Shown here piece by piece: positions 1-10,860 of a stretch of DNA of 64,000 bases. The notes under the pieces were generated by a model. The model saw only the letters and a program-made list of their open reading frames with translations. It was not told the DNA's origin and made no database searches. Origin of the DNA: Verticillium longisporum. Its lineage: Eukaryota > Ascomycota > Sordariomycetes > Glomerellales > Plectosphaerellaceae. Made by a program: the position numbers and the translations under genes. Position 1 is the first letter of the stretch. Every line of letters begins with the position of its first letter. The stretch is from positions 124,001 to 188,000 of the forward strand of contig JAETXT010000015.1 of assembly GCA_019188255.1 (NCBI GenBank), written 5' to 3'.

Positions 1-1447
1 CATCAATGACATTCGAGACGAGCCTGGTTTGAGCTTCATCAAGGCCATTTCGGAAACCTTTCACACTCACCTGCCAGGATTCGAACCCTTTGCGACAGGC
101 AACAGGGCCGACTCGCTCATCCAGGTAGTGGTGAGGAAGCAGCTGACCAAGCTTCTCAGTCAGTCCGTCTGCGGCACCTGCCTGCAACTCTACAATCACT
201 GACTCTGGACGGCAGACCAGGTGACGGAACCGCTCTCTGAAGAGACGAGCTTTGCCACAGAGTTGGCCTTTGGCAAGTCAGCAGGTATGCCGTGCGCCCC
301 GCGCGAGGAAGCTGAGAACAAGGACTGACAGGCATCAGAATGGAAAGAGTTTGTTCTGAAAACGAAGATTCTCGACCTCGTAGCCCGCCTGTCTTCGCGC
401 GTCTTTCTCGGCCCCGAGGTCGCCCGCAACGAAGACTGGCTCTCCATAACGAAATCGTACACCATCCACGGCTTCCTCGCCGCCGAGCAGCTCCGCAACT
501 ACTCGCCCTGGTGCCCCCGCCCCGCCAACCAGTTCCTGCCCGAGTGCAGGCTGGTGCGGCGGCAGCTCGTCGAGGCCCGCGCGATCATCGGCCCCGTGGT
601 GCAGAAGCGGCGGGACGACCGCCAGCAGGCCGCCGACCGGGATCTGCCGCCGCCGGCGTTCAACGACGCCCTCGACTGGTTCGAGGCCGAGAGCCACGGC
701 AGCGCGTACGACGCCGCCATCTGCCAGCTGTCGCTCTCCACGGCGGCCATCCACACGACGACGGACCTGCTGACCGAGGTCATGTCCAACATTGCCAAGC
801 ACCCGGAAATCGTCGCCGACCTGCGGCAGGAGATTGTCAGTGTCCTCGCGGCAGAGGGCTGGAAGAAGACGGCGCTCTACAACCTCAAGCTCCTCGACAG
901 CGTCGTCAAGGAGTCGCAGCGCATGCGCCCCGTGGGATTAGGTACGGGCACCCCCCCTCCTCCATGAGCAGTATCGTTGCGCCAGAATGGCTGACGACAA
1001 CGACCCGTTTGCCCAGTCTCCATGATGCGCACCGCCACGCGTGACGTGCCCCTCTCGAACGGCATGGTCCTCCGCAAAGGCCAGCGCACCGCCGTCGACA
1101 TGGCGCAGATGCGCGACCCGAGCGTCTACGACGACCCCGACACCTTTGACGCCTACCGCTTCGTGCGCATGCGCGGCACGCCGGGTCAGGAGAACCAGGC
1201 GCATGTTGTCAGCACGGGCCCGGCGTCGCTGGGCTTCGGCCACGGACAGCACGCGTGCCCGGGGCGGTTCTTCGCCGCCAACGAGGTCAAGGTCGCGCTG
1301 TGTCACCTGGTGATGAAATATGAGTGGAAATTGGCCCCGGGCTGCGAACCCAAGGCGGCCGAGTTTGGCTTCTCGTTGGCCGTGGACATGAATGCGAAGG
1401 TGTTGATGCGCAGGCGGGCGCCCGAGTTGGATATCGATGCGTTGTAG
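1..1447 (+). CDS. Cytochrome P450 monooxygenase, 5'-truncated by the window edge
   Basis: Heme-thiolate monooxygenase, probably ER-anchored; the N-terminal membrane segment lies outside the window. Four exons fit one frame: 2-158, 216-284, 339-941 and 1017-1447, joined by GT...AG introns of 54-75 nt. Visible landmarks are an I-helix stretch AIHTTTD, the ExxR motif as ESQR just before the last intron, and the heme-binding loop FGHGQHACPGRFFA with the cysteine ligand. The loop form and the RPVG...TATRDV linkage resemble the fungal CYP503/ent-kaurene-oxidase-like group, but the substrate cannot be inferred. No terpene cyclase or other pathway gene adjoins it here. The gene ends 178 bp from the stop of a convergently oriented permease. 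Family call is firm; subfamily is a guess. Confidence 0.93.
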
Positions 1448-1625
1448 TCGGAACAACATGGTGAAGCGTTCACAGATGGTGGGAAGGGGTAAGGGGGACA
1501 TGGCGATTCTATTGCTACAGCAAGAAGCAATCCATGGCTACGGCAAGGCATGAAATGACAAGAATACAAACAACTCTACGCTCGCTGCCAAACTCCATCG
1601 TGAATCGTACTTGAGAACCGCCCGA

Positions 1626-3107
1626 TCACAGGTCGTACTTGAAATCCAGCCCCCTGTCGCCCTCCATTCCGTTGCTCGTCGCACCCTCGGCAATCAGCTT
1701 GTCCTTCTGCTGGTTACGACGCCTCAGAAGCAGCCACGTCAAGGCGACAAAGATGGCCGCCACGGCCTCAAGTCCCGCAGAGATCGAGTTGCCCACGATG
1801 TACCGCGGCGACTGCGACTTGGGGTACAGCTGCCCGGCGACGAGGCCGCTGCAGTTGCCAATGCTCGCGAAGATGGGCAGACCGACGGATCGCTTATAGT
1901 CCGGCACGAGGTTGGTCGCGACCCAGGTCATCATGAGACACGAGAAGGAGTAGACGCCCGTGACCAGGATGAACATGGCCACGTAACCGGCCACGCGGTT
2001 CGGCGTGCCGATGCAAATAAGGTAGGCGGCAATAACTGGACAGGCGGAGACGAGAAGGAACAGCGCACGCTTCTTGAGACGGTCGGACCAGTAGGCCTGC
2101 GTGGCGAGAGAAATGGCGCCGAGGGCATACACGGGAATGGTCAGGTAGTTGGCCTCGAAGGCGTTGTAGCCAAAGCCGCGGATGAGCGTCGGCAGGAAGG
2201 TGCCGTATCCGAAAATGGCGACGCTCGAGGTGAAAAACGCCATAGAAGCAATGTAGATAAAGGGGTCAGAGACGGCGAGGCGCACCCACTTCCAGTCAAA
2301 TTTGTCGTCGCCCTTGTAAATGGCATCGCGCTGCTTGCGACGGCACATGAGGGCCTTTTCGTCTTCATTCAGGAACCAGGCCGTCTCAGGCTTGTTGGGG
2401 AAGGACCAGAGACAGCCGCCGCAGATGGCGAGGGAGATGGAACCCTCAATGATGAAGAGCCAGCGCCAGGCTTCGAGACCACGGCGGGTGCCCATGGTCT
2501 GGATGGCATACGCAAACATGCCCCCAAAGGCACCCGACGTGGCATTGGCCAGGTTGATGAGCGCAACACGCTTGGCCGTAGATTCGCGGTCGTAGATGGT
2601 GGAAAAGATGAAGGTGAAAGCAGGGGCTACGCCGGCTTCAAACAGGCCAAGGAGCATGCGGCACGCGAGGGCCTGGCCGTAGTTCTGCACAAAGCCCGTG
2701 GCAATAGTGGCGATGCACCACCCGAACAAGGCGACAGTGATGACATAGTTGGGGCCGAAACGCTTGACAGCCGTGACCCAAAACACCTCGGTGATGATGT
2801 AGGGGACGAAGAATAGGGTGACGAGGTTGCCAAACTGGTTGTTGACGAGGCCAATGTCCTCCTCAAAGCCAAAGACGCGAGCGTTGCCGAGGTTGGACCT
2901 GTCCAGGTAGTTGAGGAGAATAAAGACAAAAGCCTGGGGCAGAACCCATTTGTCGAATTTGCGAAGAACGGCCTTTTCTTCGTCGGGATCGATGAATATC
3001 GTCTCAACGACCTGAGGGTTGGCGACGGCGCCCGAGTCGATTGAAGACGCGTCGAGGTTGCTGGCCTTTTCGTCGGCTATGACGGTAGTAGACTGTAGCT
3101 CGCCCAT
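1626..3107 (-). CDS. MFS permease, anion:cation symporter (ACS; Dal5/Tna1-like) family
   Basis: Single-exon permease of 493 residues, with 12 predicted membrane segments and a central cytosolic loop; plasma membrane is the likely site. The motif LNYLDRSNLGNARV in the first loop is the hallmark of the ACS group, which takes up allantoate, nicotinate, biotin, pantothenate and similar small organic anions. The start at 3107 is chosen because the protein then begins MGELQ, as family members do; upstream in-frame ATG codons would add a poorly conserved 67-residue leader. It is divergent from the Dcg1-like racemase at 3556, leaving a shared 448-bp promoter region. In yeast, allantoate permease and DCG1 belong to the allantoin/nitrogen regulon, so nitrogen-source control is a reasonable inference. 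Confidence 0.93.
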   Translation of the reverse strand: MGELQSTTVIADEKASNLDASSIDSGAVANPQVVETIFIDPDEEKAVLRKFDKWVLPQAFVFILLNYLDRSNLGNARVFGFEEDIGLVNNQFGNLVTLFFVPYIITEVFWVTAVKRFGPNYVITVALFGWCIATIATGFVQNYGQALACRMLLGLFEAGVAPAFTFIFSTIYDRESTAKRVALINLANATSGAFGGMFAYAIQTMGTRRGLEAWRWLFIIEGSISLAICGGCLWSFPNKPETAWFLNEDEKALMCRRKQRDAIYKGDDKFDWKWVRLAVSDPFIYIASMAFFTSSVAIFGYGTFLPTLIRGFGYNAFEANYLTIPVYALGAISLATQAYWSDRLKKRALFLLVSACPVIAAYLICIGTPNRVAGYVAMFILVTGVYSFSCLMMTWVATNLVPDYKRSVGLPIFASIGNCSGLVAGQLYPKSQSPRYIVGNSISAGLEAVAAIFVALTWLLLRRRNQQKDKLIAEGATSNGMEGDRGLDFKYDL

Positions 3108-3555
3108 GGTTGCGTCGGCTGCGATGTCGCTGAAGGGTGGCAATTGAGACGGACTCGCTGAAAGTTGACTTTCCTGTTGTTCCAGGTGAAGGTGTTGTAA
3201 TGTAGACTGATGAGACTCCAAACGGCAACAGACAAACACCGGCGACGACTTTGATTTATGTTTCCTGCATGTTGAAGCTGGGTCGACTATAATTGTCATG
3301 ACACCCACCTTATCAGCGCCTATTGGGGTTCCCGTTACGAGGCTGGCGATGTCGCTGCTTGGATGGCCTTCCCCGGACCGTCAGGTATCGGTGTCGCTGC
3401 CGATAAGGCTTGGGCCGTCTTAAGTATCTGCCATTCGGCAGCGTCGATTGACGTTGCTCAGCGGACTCACAAATCGCATTCGAACCATTGCTACCAGCTT
3501 GATCATTGTCAGCACGACAGCGAGTCTTGTATTCCAGCAGAGACGCGACTTCGAC
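3108..3555. promoter_or_regulatory. Shared divergent promoter region of ACS permease and racemase
   Basis: The 448 bp between the two divergent start codons must hold both promoters. No convincing TATA box or binding-site array was recognised by eye. The 3420-3555 part could include 5' UTR of the racemase gene. Confidence 0.5.
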
Positions 3556-4341
3556 ATGGTCTGCAAGACGCGCAGACCAGCCCGGGTGCTGGTCATCAAC
3601 CCCAACACGAGCGCCTCCCTTACCAAAAGTTTCGAACCGGTTCTCGCCAGCCTCAGCTTGCCCGACACGACGCTCACATACTGGACGTGTCCGACGGGCC
3701 CATCGCTCATCAAGACACAAGCCGACATGTACGAAAGCGCATCGCACTGCATACCCCTGCTCCGCGCCATGGCAGACGACTTTGACGGGTTCCTGGGAGC
3801 GTGCTACGCCGATCACCCTGTCGTCCGCCTGCTGCAGTCATACGTTGGCAGCAAGCCCGTCGTGGGCATCTTTGACGCGAGCATACTGGCAGCCCTGCAG
3901 CTCGTGGGCCCGAGCACGAGGTTCGGCATTGTGACGACGGGTGTGGCGTACGAAGAGCTGCTATACGAAGGCGTCAAGCACTTGCTGCGACGCGACAAGG
4001 AGGTGTTTGCCAAGTTCGGAGGTGTTGCAGCGTCGGGAGTCGGCCTGATGGACCTTCAACCAGGGTCGGAAGCTGGCGCTCGAGAGAAGATTATGGAAGC
4101 CACGTGCCGGCTCCTGGCGACAAAAGAAGGCGAGGACAACATCGAGGTCGTTAGTATGGGCGGCGTCATCCTCTCGGGGATGGAACGCTGGGTTCACGAA
4201 GGCAGCGAGCTCGCATTGGGTGTCGAAGCCGGCAGGAGGATCAAGGTCATCGACCAGCTGCTCGCAGGCCTGCTGACGCTTGACGCTCTTCTCCAAGGTA
4301 AATCGATACGATCGGTAGACTATAGCCAAGTATTGAGGTGA
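3556..4341 (+). CDS. Asp/Glu/hydantoin racemase family protein (Dcg1-like)
   Basis: Soluble 261-residue protein close to the usual 240-260 residues of the family. It begins with the typical first strand VLVINPNTSASLT. It has the conserved first-cysteine region GACYADHPVVRLLQ and a later VVSMGGVILSG segment in place of the second-cysteine signature; that position shows Gly/Met where many racemases have cysteine, so racemase activity is not certain. Fungal members include yeast Dcg1, encoded in the allantoin-degradation (DAL) cluster. Start chosen at the ATG at 3556, immediately before the conserved strand. Divergent pairing with an ACS permease suggests a role in using hydantoin- or ureide-type nitrogen compounds (inference). 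Confidence 0.88.
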   Translation: MVCKTRRPARVLVINPNTSASLTKSFEPVLASLSLPDTTLTYWTCPTGPSLIKTQADMYESASHCIPLLRAMADDFDGFLGACYADHPVVRLLQSYVGSKPVVGIFDASILAALQLVGPSTRFGIVTTGVAYEELLYEGVKHLLRRDKEVFAKFGGVAASGVGLMDLQPGSEAGAREKIMEATCRLLATKEGEDNIEVVSMGGVILSGMERWVHEGSELALGVEAGRRIKVIDQLLAGLLTLDALLQGKSIRSVDYSQVLR

Positions 4342-4420
4342 GTCTGAGCATGTTATCTTGGCAAGTGATGGGAGCATAGCCATGTCAGGACATTGAAGCT
4401 GTCGAGATGGTGAAGCTCCC

Positions 4421-4560
4421 TCGACCTTGAGGCAGCTGCCTCCATCTCGAGGCAGCTGCCTCCATCTCGAGGCAGCTGCCTCCATCTCGAGGCAGCTGCC
4501 TCCATCTCGAGGCAGCTGCCTCCATCTCGAGGCAGCTGCCTCCATCTCAAGGCAGCTGCT
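4421..4560. repeat. 20-bp minisatellite with a 14-bp palindrome in each unit
   Basis: Seven tandem 20-bp units; the five central ones (4441-4540) are identical, the first and last diverged. Each junction contains GAGGCAGCTGCCTC, a perfect 14-bp palindrome centred on an E-box (CAGCTG); six perfect copies start at 4429, 4449, 4469, 4489, 4509 and 4529. It lies 80 bp after the racemase stop and about 410 bp before the regulator start at 4974. The reading frames passing through it on the minus strand are artefacts of the repeat. Confidence 0.95.
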
Positions 4561-4973
4561 GGCAAGAGGGGAGCTGGTACGTACCTTCCTAGGTGCCGGG
4601 AGCTGAATCGTGTGAGGGACCCACCAAAGACCCCAATACGGTTAGCAGGACGGTGGCATTCGACCCGATAAGCATGTTGAGAGAACGTCCCATTGGCTGA
4701 GGGAGGATCGATTATCAGGACGCTAAGTTCAACCCCACAACGAGCACCCATCACATCGGGCCATCGCGACCTCGAACGTCGCTGCCCACATGCCCGTCCC
4801 AAAGCGCCGAGCTCGCCCATTGTCTCGTCTTGTTTCCGCCTCATCCATCCGTTGTTCATCACCCATCCATCGGCAGCATCGATTCGTGGCCCTCTTTGTA
4901 TCTGGTCCTCTTCGCCTGGCATATCATTCCCAGCTCGGTGACTGGCCTCACAGCCCTGGAATGCCCTCCCCCG

Positions 4974-7029
4974 ATGGATGTGTCGAGATCGAGGGATCAG
5001 CGCCCCTGCGACAATTGCCGACGAAGAAAGATCCGCTGCTTGTTTGCATCATCTGAAGCGATCAACTGTGTCTTGTGCGAATCGCGTTCGACTGTGTGTA
5101 CCTACGTTCAGAGCGCGCCGCGAAAGAAACGCCCCTGTCATCCAACGATGACACCCCCGGGGAGGACAGACCGGCAGCCGGCCCAAGCAGCGGTTGAGGC
5201 CCGGGTCCAAGGGTACGGTCATCGAGAGGCAACCGAGGAGCGTGAGGATGACTCCCAGACTAAAACTTCACAGACGACACCGTAGTCAAGGATTATGCGA
5301 GTCTCAAGGGCCAGTCCCTCCTCAAGGAGACCCTGGGCCACCAGAACCGCCAGTCTAGTGCCATTATCGGCGCAACAACCGACTTTGACCCTTCCTTGAC
5401 ACACGCCTTGTCATGGAACGCCAAAGGAGAGTGCCCGTCGTTTCAAGCACGGCACATTCTCCGTCGGGCGAATCAAAATGTCCACTTCGTCATGAGGCCC
5501 GACACGCCGGATGAAATGGACGCCGAGCTCACAAACCTCGATGCCATTGAAGACTTTGTGTCGCCTCACGGTCCTGAGCTCGTCAACCTATATTTCCGCA
5601 TCGTCCACCCGAGCTTCCCCATCCTCCACAAAAAGGTCTTCCTCGAGAAGTACGGTCGCAGCTACCGCGAACTGACGCCGACAGGACTGGGTGCCGTCTA
5701 CATCATGCCCCTGAACTGGAGGTCCTATAGCCCTGCGCTCTCCACCCCGTCGAACCCGGTTGCGCATGTGCTCGAGAGCAAAGTTTTGAAGATGCTGTTC
5801 GAGGTCCACAAGAGGCCCAAGATTTCCGACCTTCAAGGCGGTCTCGTCCTCATGCAATCGCCCAATGTGAGCTCGTGGGCTCTCGCCGGCCACCTCATTG
5901 CCATGGCCCAGAATCTTGGCATGAACTTCGATTGCAGCGACTGGCAGGTGCCCGACTGGGAGCGAGGCGTTCGGAAACGTGTTGCCTGGGCGCTCTTCAT
6001 GCAGGACAAATGGGGGCACTGGTGTATGGCCGTGGATCCCTGTTGCGGGCTGACGACTGGGACGTCCAACCGCTCACGGCATCCGATTTTCCCGAGACGT
6101 CCAAGGACGATGACCTCGAAGAAGGGAGCGCCGAGATTGAGAAGGGCAAGCAGACTTTTCTGCACATGGTGTCTCTGACGGAGATTGTTGCCGATATTCT
6201 TGACCAATTTTTTACGTTGCGTGCCACGCGAAGACGACAAACGATCGAGCAAGTCTTGGAGTTGGCGAAACCACTCCAACTGCGGCTCAAGGCGTGGCTG
6301 ACAGCGCTGCCGACTGACCTCTCGGTCGGTGATACTGTGCCGCGAAAGCTCTCGTCGGTAGGCTATCTTCATTTGGCGTACTACACGGCCGAGATCACCC
6401 TGCATCGCGCGATTCTGCGGTCCCACTCCATGGCGAGCCCGGCTCCGGACCTGTATGCCATCACGCGCCTCGCTGCCAGCACGCGATTCACATCGGCCCT
6501 GGACTTTGTCAAGCGGCTCAAGGCCGAGCACCTCCAGAGCTTCTGGTACTTTTCTTCGGGCCTCAGTCTCGCCATCATTGGGCTCTTTGCGGGCATTCTG
6601 TGCATGACGAGTCAGGACAGGGAGGGTGCCGAACGCGAGGCGCTTCTCGCCAAGCTCGCCGAATACCGCTGGCTTTTGCGCATCAACAGCACCAGTGCCG
6701 AGTTTATGAAATACAGCATCGGCGTGTTGGACGCGAGGAGCCAGCTCATGGAGCAACAGATTCCTTTGCAGGCGGTCCTTCACGCGGCGCAATCGGTCAG
6801 GTCAGCCTCGCAGCTTGACCCTGTCGAATATGGTGATGGCGACGACGATTCGCCCTTTACCGACGACCTGTTGCTGTCGCCCAACGATGGCGACGAGGTG
6901 TGGCAGCAGCAGCAACCGCTGCCGAATGCTTTTGAGCAGCATTACTATGGCTTCGAGGCGTCAGGCCTGGTAGACGCGACGTTATCGTCAAGCGAGACGC
7001 ATCAATTCTGGATTGATGGTGACGGGTGA
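4974..7029 (+). pseudogene. Zn2Cys6 transcription factor with two frame breaks
   Basis: Fungal-specific regulator of about 685 codons if read through. The N-terminus starts MDVSRSRDQRPCDNC and holds a binuclear zinc cluster spaced C-x2-C-x6-C-x9-C-x2-C-x6-C. The middle-homology domain follows (LVNLYFRIVHPSFPILHKK; then a QDKW segment and a YGRGSLLRADDWDVQPL segment). The frame changes twice by one missing base: near 5280-5281 (a CC pair) and at the G5 run 6012-6016, which splits QDKW from GALVYGRG where family members are continuous. No splice signals explain the second change. It is either a pseudogene or an intact gene with two sequencing deletions. The target is unknown; it could control the neighbouring permease/racemase pair. 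The palindromic minisatellite lies in its upstream region. Confidence 0.85.
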
Positions 7030-7800
7030 CGACTGGTTCAGCTTTGAAAGATGGTCCTATCTAATGAATGAATGTCCCACTGTGTTTGGCGCTGACGCCT
7101 TCATGGGGCCAGTCCGCGATACCCACAACAGGAACTGCTTCTGCGTCGACAACACGGACGCTCTCGAATGCGTCTCTCGACCGCAGGCTTGCCGCGCTGA
7201 CTTGGCATCGTGACTCAGTGGTGAACATGCGGCATGTAAGCCCGCTGCGTTGGCTTGATTGCAATTGCATCTCACTTTGTGGCGTTGCTCCGTCAGCCAA
7301 TACTATTGTATCCGAGGCTCAAGACGGCCCAACATTGTGCCGTAGGGGACCTCCCCCACTCTAGAGGTTGATGCCTCGGTCGGCGCGTCGGCGCTTTAGC
7401 GCATCCCAGCAACGATGGAATCTGTCCGAAGCTGTACCGATTTCTAATGCTTCGGATCCGTCCCACCGCGGACACGGTGGGGCATCTCTTTTAGTGTTTC
7501 GAGTTGCTGTGAGGCACGTCCTGGATCAGGCAATGCATGACACCAGCCCAACTGCGATGACTGATTGGGCCTGCGTGGCTTGGAGTCGTTGATCCCCTCA
7601 CAGAAAGGAGGGGTTCTTGTGGTTTAAAGAGGCCGCAAGCCCACGACTGACTTTCAGAACAACCACATCCTCTTCACACGGTTTTCACAGCTTCACAGGT
7701 AGACAGACGCCTACTCCCGGTTGAGCATCAAACGGGCGGCACTGACTCGGTCTAGATACCACTCATACACACCTCGACCCCCTCCAGTCAGTCAATCGCC
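7030..7800. other. Intergenic stretch, no gene seen
   Basis: No supported coding sequence or RNA gene was recognised. It holds the regulator's 3' end and the promoter of the EthD-like gene. Confidence 0.6.
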
Positions 7801-8142
7801 ATGCCTTCCTCCACCCTCACCGTCCTCTACCCTGCCCTCAAGGGCGAGGGTGACAAGTTCGATCTCGAATACTACCTGGGCACCCACATGGAGATTGCCC
7901 GCAAGGCCTGGCTGGGCCTCGGCCTGATCAACTACCAGGTCATCAACTTCACCTCCGACGCTGCCGGCGCTGAATCCGCCTTCTCCCTCGCTACCGTTCT
8001 CACCTTTGACTCGGCCGACGGCGCCAAGTCGATCGGCACCGGCGCCGAGACGAAGGCTGTTCTGGACGATGTGCCCAACTTTACGAACGTGCAGCCCAGC
8101 CTGCTGTTCGGCGACGTGCGCGAGCAGTGGAGCAAGCAGTGA
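7801..8142 (+). CDS. EthD-domain small protein
   Basis: Intronless 113-residue protein, a typical length for single-domain EthD proteins of the dimeric alpha+beta barrel fold. It begins with the strand LTVLYPALKGEGDKFDLEYYLGTH-like region (about residues 6-30), with the conserved Tyr/His pair before the first helix, and ends near a GDVREQW tail. EthD proteins occur in bacterial ether-degradation loci and as decarboxylase- or cyclase-like accessory enzymes in fungi; the specific reaction cannot be read from sequence. The start at 7801 has a good context (GCCATGCC) and no upstream in-frame ATG is needed. Its nearest neighbour is a decayed oxidoreductase on the opposite strand. Confidence 0.88.
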   Translation: MPSSTLTVLYPALKGEGDKFDLEYYLGTHMEIARKAWLGLGLINYQVINFTSDAAGAESAFSLATVLTFDSADGAKSIGTGAETKAVLDDVPNFTNVQPSLLFGDVREQWSKQ

Positions 8143-8424
8143 GAGTTGACGGGATCGGATCGATGCGGGCTCACCCCAGCTGCATGTGGTGCGACTACAA
8201 TTAATGACAACTTGATGCCCAAACCGTCTCTCTCCAGTAGTGCAGCTTACCATGCCTGTGATGCTCATGGCTTCGGACCCACGGCTAATATGCAGCATTT
8301 CCTTCTGACGACGAGTGCTTAGCAACTGAATGACCTCCCTGCTGCATCTCACTCGAGTGATAAAGGCCGATGACAAGCTGTAACTGCGACGCACTGTCCC
8401 GGCGCTATCGAGTCGAGGTTGACA

Positions 8425-9258
8425 GTTGACACACATGATGCGCATGTCCGGCACGCCGAGGCTGCCGTCGGTGCCGGGGATGCGGTAAAAATCCTGGCCC
8501 GCCTTGGGTATCACCCGTCCCGGATTCGAAATTCCAAAGCGACGCGACCGTGTCGGCGAGGACGAAGCTGCCGACGACGCCTGACCGAAAGCGCAGTGTC
8601 AATGCCGCGCCTTCGTCAGCCTCGAACCCGCGCTGCGAGAGCGTTTTTTCGGCGTGGACGCTCGTGATGGCCCCGAAGAGGAAGCGCAGCAGGTCGACTT
8701 CGTGGACCATATTAATGAGCACGACGCCGCCGGCCTCCGTCTGGCACCACGCGGCGGGATGCTGGAAGTACTCGTCCGGCTTGCGGAGGGCCCAGAGCCC
8801 GTTGACGGCCACGATCGTCCCCAGCGTACCGGACGAGACGACTGTCTTGGCAGCGACCATGTAGGGGTTGAACCGGCGGTGCGGTGCCCGACCAGTGCAC
8901 GGACGCCCGTGGCGGAGACGTGTCGGGCGAGGTCCTTGCCGCTGGTGATATCTACGCTGACGGGCTTCTCGACGAGGACGTGGACGCCGGCCGAGGCAAG
9001 TTGCTTGGCCAGCGGGACGTGCAGCTAGTTCGGCGTGCAGATGATGGCCGCGTCTGGCTTGGCGGGCGAGGCCAGCAGATCGGTGACGCTTTGGTAGTGA
9101 GCTATATCCAGGTCCCTCGCCAACGTAGCGTTGCTCTCGAGCGGGTCGACAATGGCCACGAGCTCCGTGTCGGGGTTCTCCATGACTGTCTGAGCATGAC
9201 GAGGCCCGATCAGACCGGCGCCGATGACGGCAAAGCGTATTCTCTTGTCAGATCCCAT
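8425..9258 (-). pseudogene. Gfo/Idh/MocA-type NAD(P)-dependent oxidoreductase, decayed
   Basis: The N-terminal Rossmann strand RIRFAVIGAGLIGPRHAQ, the AAIICTPN motif and the EKPVSVDI motif identify a dehydrogenase of the inositol/glucose-fructose oxidoreductase family. The start is 9258. An in-frame TAG sits directly after AAIICTPN (near 9025). A frame change follows near 8890-8905, where the active-site region passes from ALVGH into RRFNPYMVAAK in another frame. A third break near 8500-8515 loses several codons before the C-terminal segment AGQDFYRIPGTDG. A nonsense codon plus a multi-base loss is hard to attribute to sequencing error, so this is probably a true pseudogene. Confidence 0.85.
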
Positions 9259-10860
9259 GGCGAATTCGTATATCGATGATGTGCACGCTGAGGACTCGAA
9301 TACGCTGTCAAGACGCGAAGATTCCAGATCTATTGTCGAAGCTAGGGATGGAAATGCAGACCAGGGCTGATTGAAATGGTACTGGCCCTCACATGATTCC
9401 AGAACCAACATCGCCATCAGTCCATCATGAACCCTTCACCACGGGCCATACTCTTTATCCCCATGGGGATGAGGCGAGGCGCTTAGCGGGGGGCGGAGGT
9501 GGCGGTTGAGTGTTCTGCCAGGCAGCGCGCAGCAGCCGTGAGCAGTATTCTTGGCAGCATCGCGGGGTCGCATGATTTTCAGCGTATGTTGCTCTGAAGG
9601 ATCGAGACGATACAGCGACGAGCAAGACTGGAAAGAAAATGTCCTCTGTTTTTTGAAGACTGTTCAACGAGCCAGCCTCTTTTGTTTCACTCTGTAGGAC
9701 AGGTCTCTCGCTGCCTGACCCTACGACTGACTCGCACATCAGCACAGGGCCTGTAGTCTTGGTTGAGATCAGCCGTCGCAGAGCCTTCTTGCGGCTCCAG
9801 CCAATGCCCAGGACGAGAATGAGGGGCGACAGTTGATGCGAAATAGGCTCGACGATGTTCACTCGAATACGCTGTTCAGCTTCCGAATCAGATGGTTCAT
9901 GTCAGCATAACCGCGTGAGCCAACGCCATGCGTCATGGCTGACCACTTGCTCGTCAATTGACAGGCGGCGGTCACTTCGGGCGTTACAGCCAGGCATGCA
10001 AGGACAGATGGAAGGATGACAATGGGACGACATGGAACGGGCTTCGCCGGAACTAATCGAGCTGAAGGGCCACCCGCTGGGCCTTACACGAGCCTGGCCT
10101 TTCGAGGTCCCCCACCACGCGTGGACGCTCGACCCGCTGACCTGGCTCGACGGTCCTCCAAGACCCTGCGCGGGCATACGGTTCTTGGCCATGGCAGCTT
10201 TGTAGATCCCCCTCGCCTTGGCGGACTTCGCCTTGGCGACACAAGCTTGGGCAGGCGAGTTTGGTGTGCCAACGAGAAGAGAAACACAGACCACGATCGA
10301 TGCCGAGCCAGCAACTACCGTGAGCCCCGCTCGGCTCCTTGGCTCCGAGCCATACTTCCGGCGGATATTGATCCCAGAGAAGCTTAATTCTGTGCCTGAC
10401 CACGTTCCAGTGGGCTCACTGACGTGTTGCAGCGCCTAGCTTAACCTTTGTCACGCGTGTTTTCGGAATACCCCCAGAAACGCCCACTGAGAAATTTTTC
10501 TTGGCTCCGCTGCGCGCCGTCCTACCGAGTCTAAGTTGCACTCGTTGGTGGGAACGAACGTCTCGCAGCCCAATCGCCGGCACGAGTTCCGTCGACGCCC
10601 TTGTCAGCGCGGTGCACTAGCTAGTCAGGCCATGCCATGAGACAAGGTTATCAGATCTAATCAATCGCATCAGAACTCCTCCTGACCGGAGATTGTCAAT
10701 TCATCGTGTTCGTTGGCGAAAAGCCCTTTCAGTGGGACGCACCATGTGTGAACATAAAGAGCGAGAGGTCTGCCGTCTGAGGGAACGAGGTTTGGACATG
10801 TGAGCATCTGCCTAACGATTGCAACATCGTCAGCGATTCCTACGCAACTTCGCTTTCAAT
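9259..10860. other. 1.6-kb intergenic stretch, no gene seen
   Basis: No frame shows a recognisable protein or a plausible exon set. It contains the promoters of the oxidoreductase remnant and of the downstream MFS gene. Confidence 0.55.

Noticed and set aside
1611..2816. Long plus-strand open frame of about 400 codons
   Set aside because: Antisense shadow of the ACS permease; composition reflects GC-biased third positions.
4421..4560. CRISPR-like array
   Set aside because: Units are contiguous with no spacers, and the genome is eukaryotic; it is a minisatellite.
3961..4922. Minus-strand frames with a repeated EMEAAASRW pattern
   Set aside because: They only translate the 20-bp minisatellite and antisense of the racemase gene.
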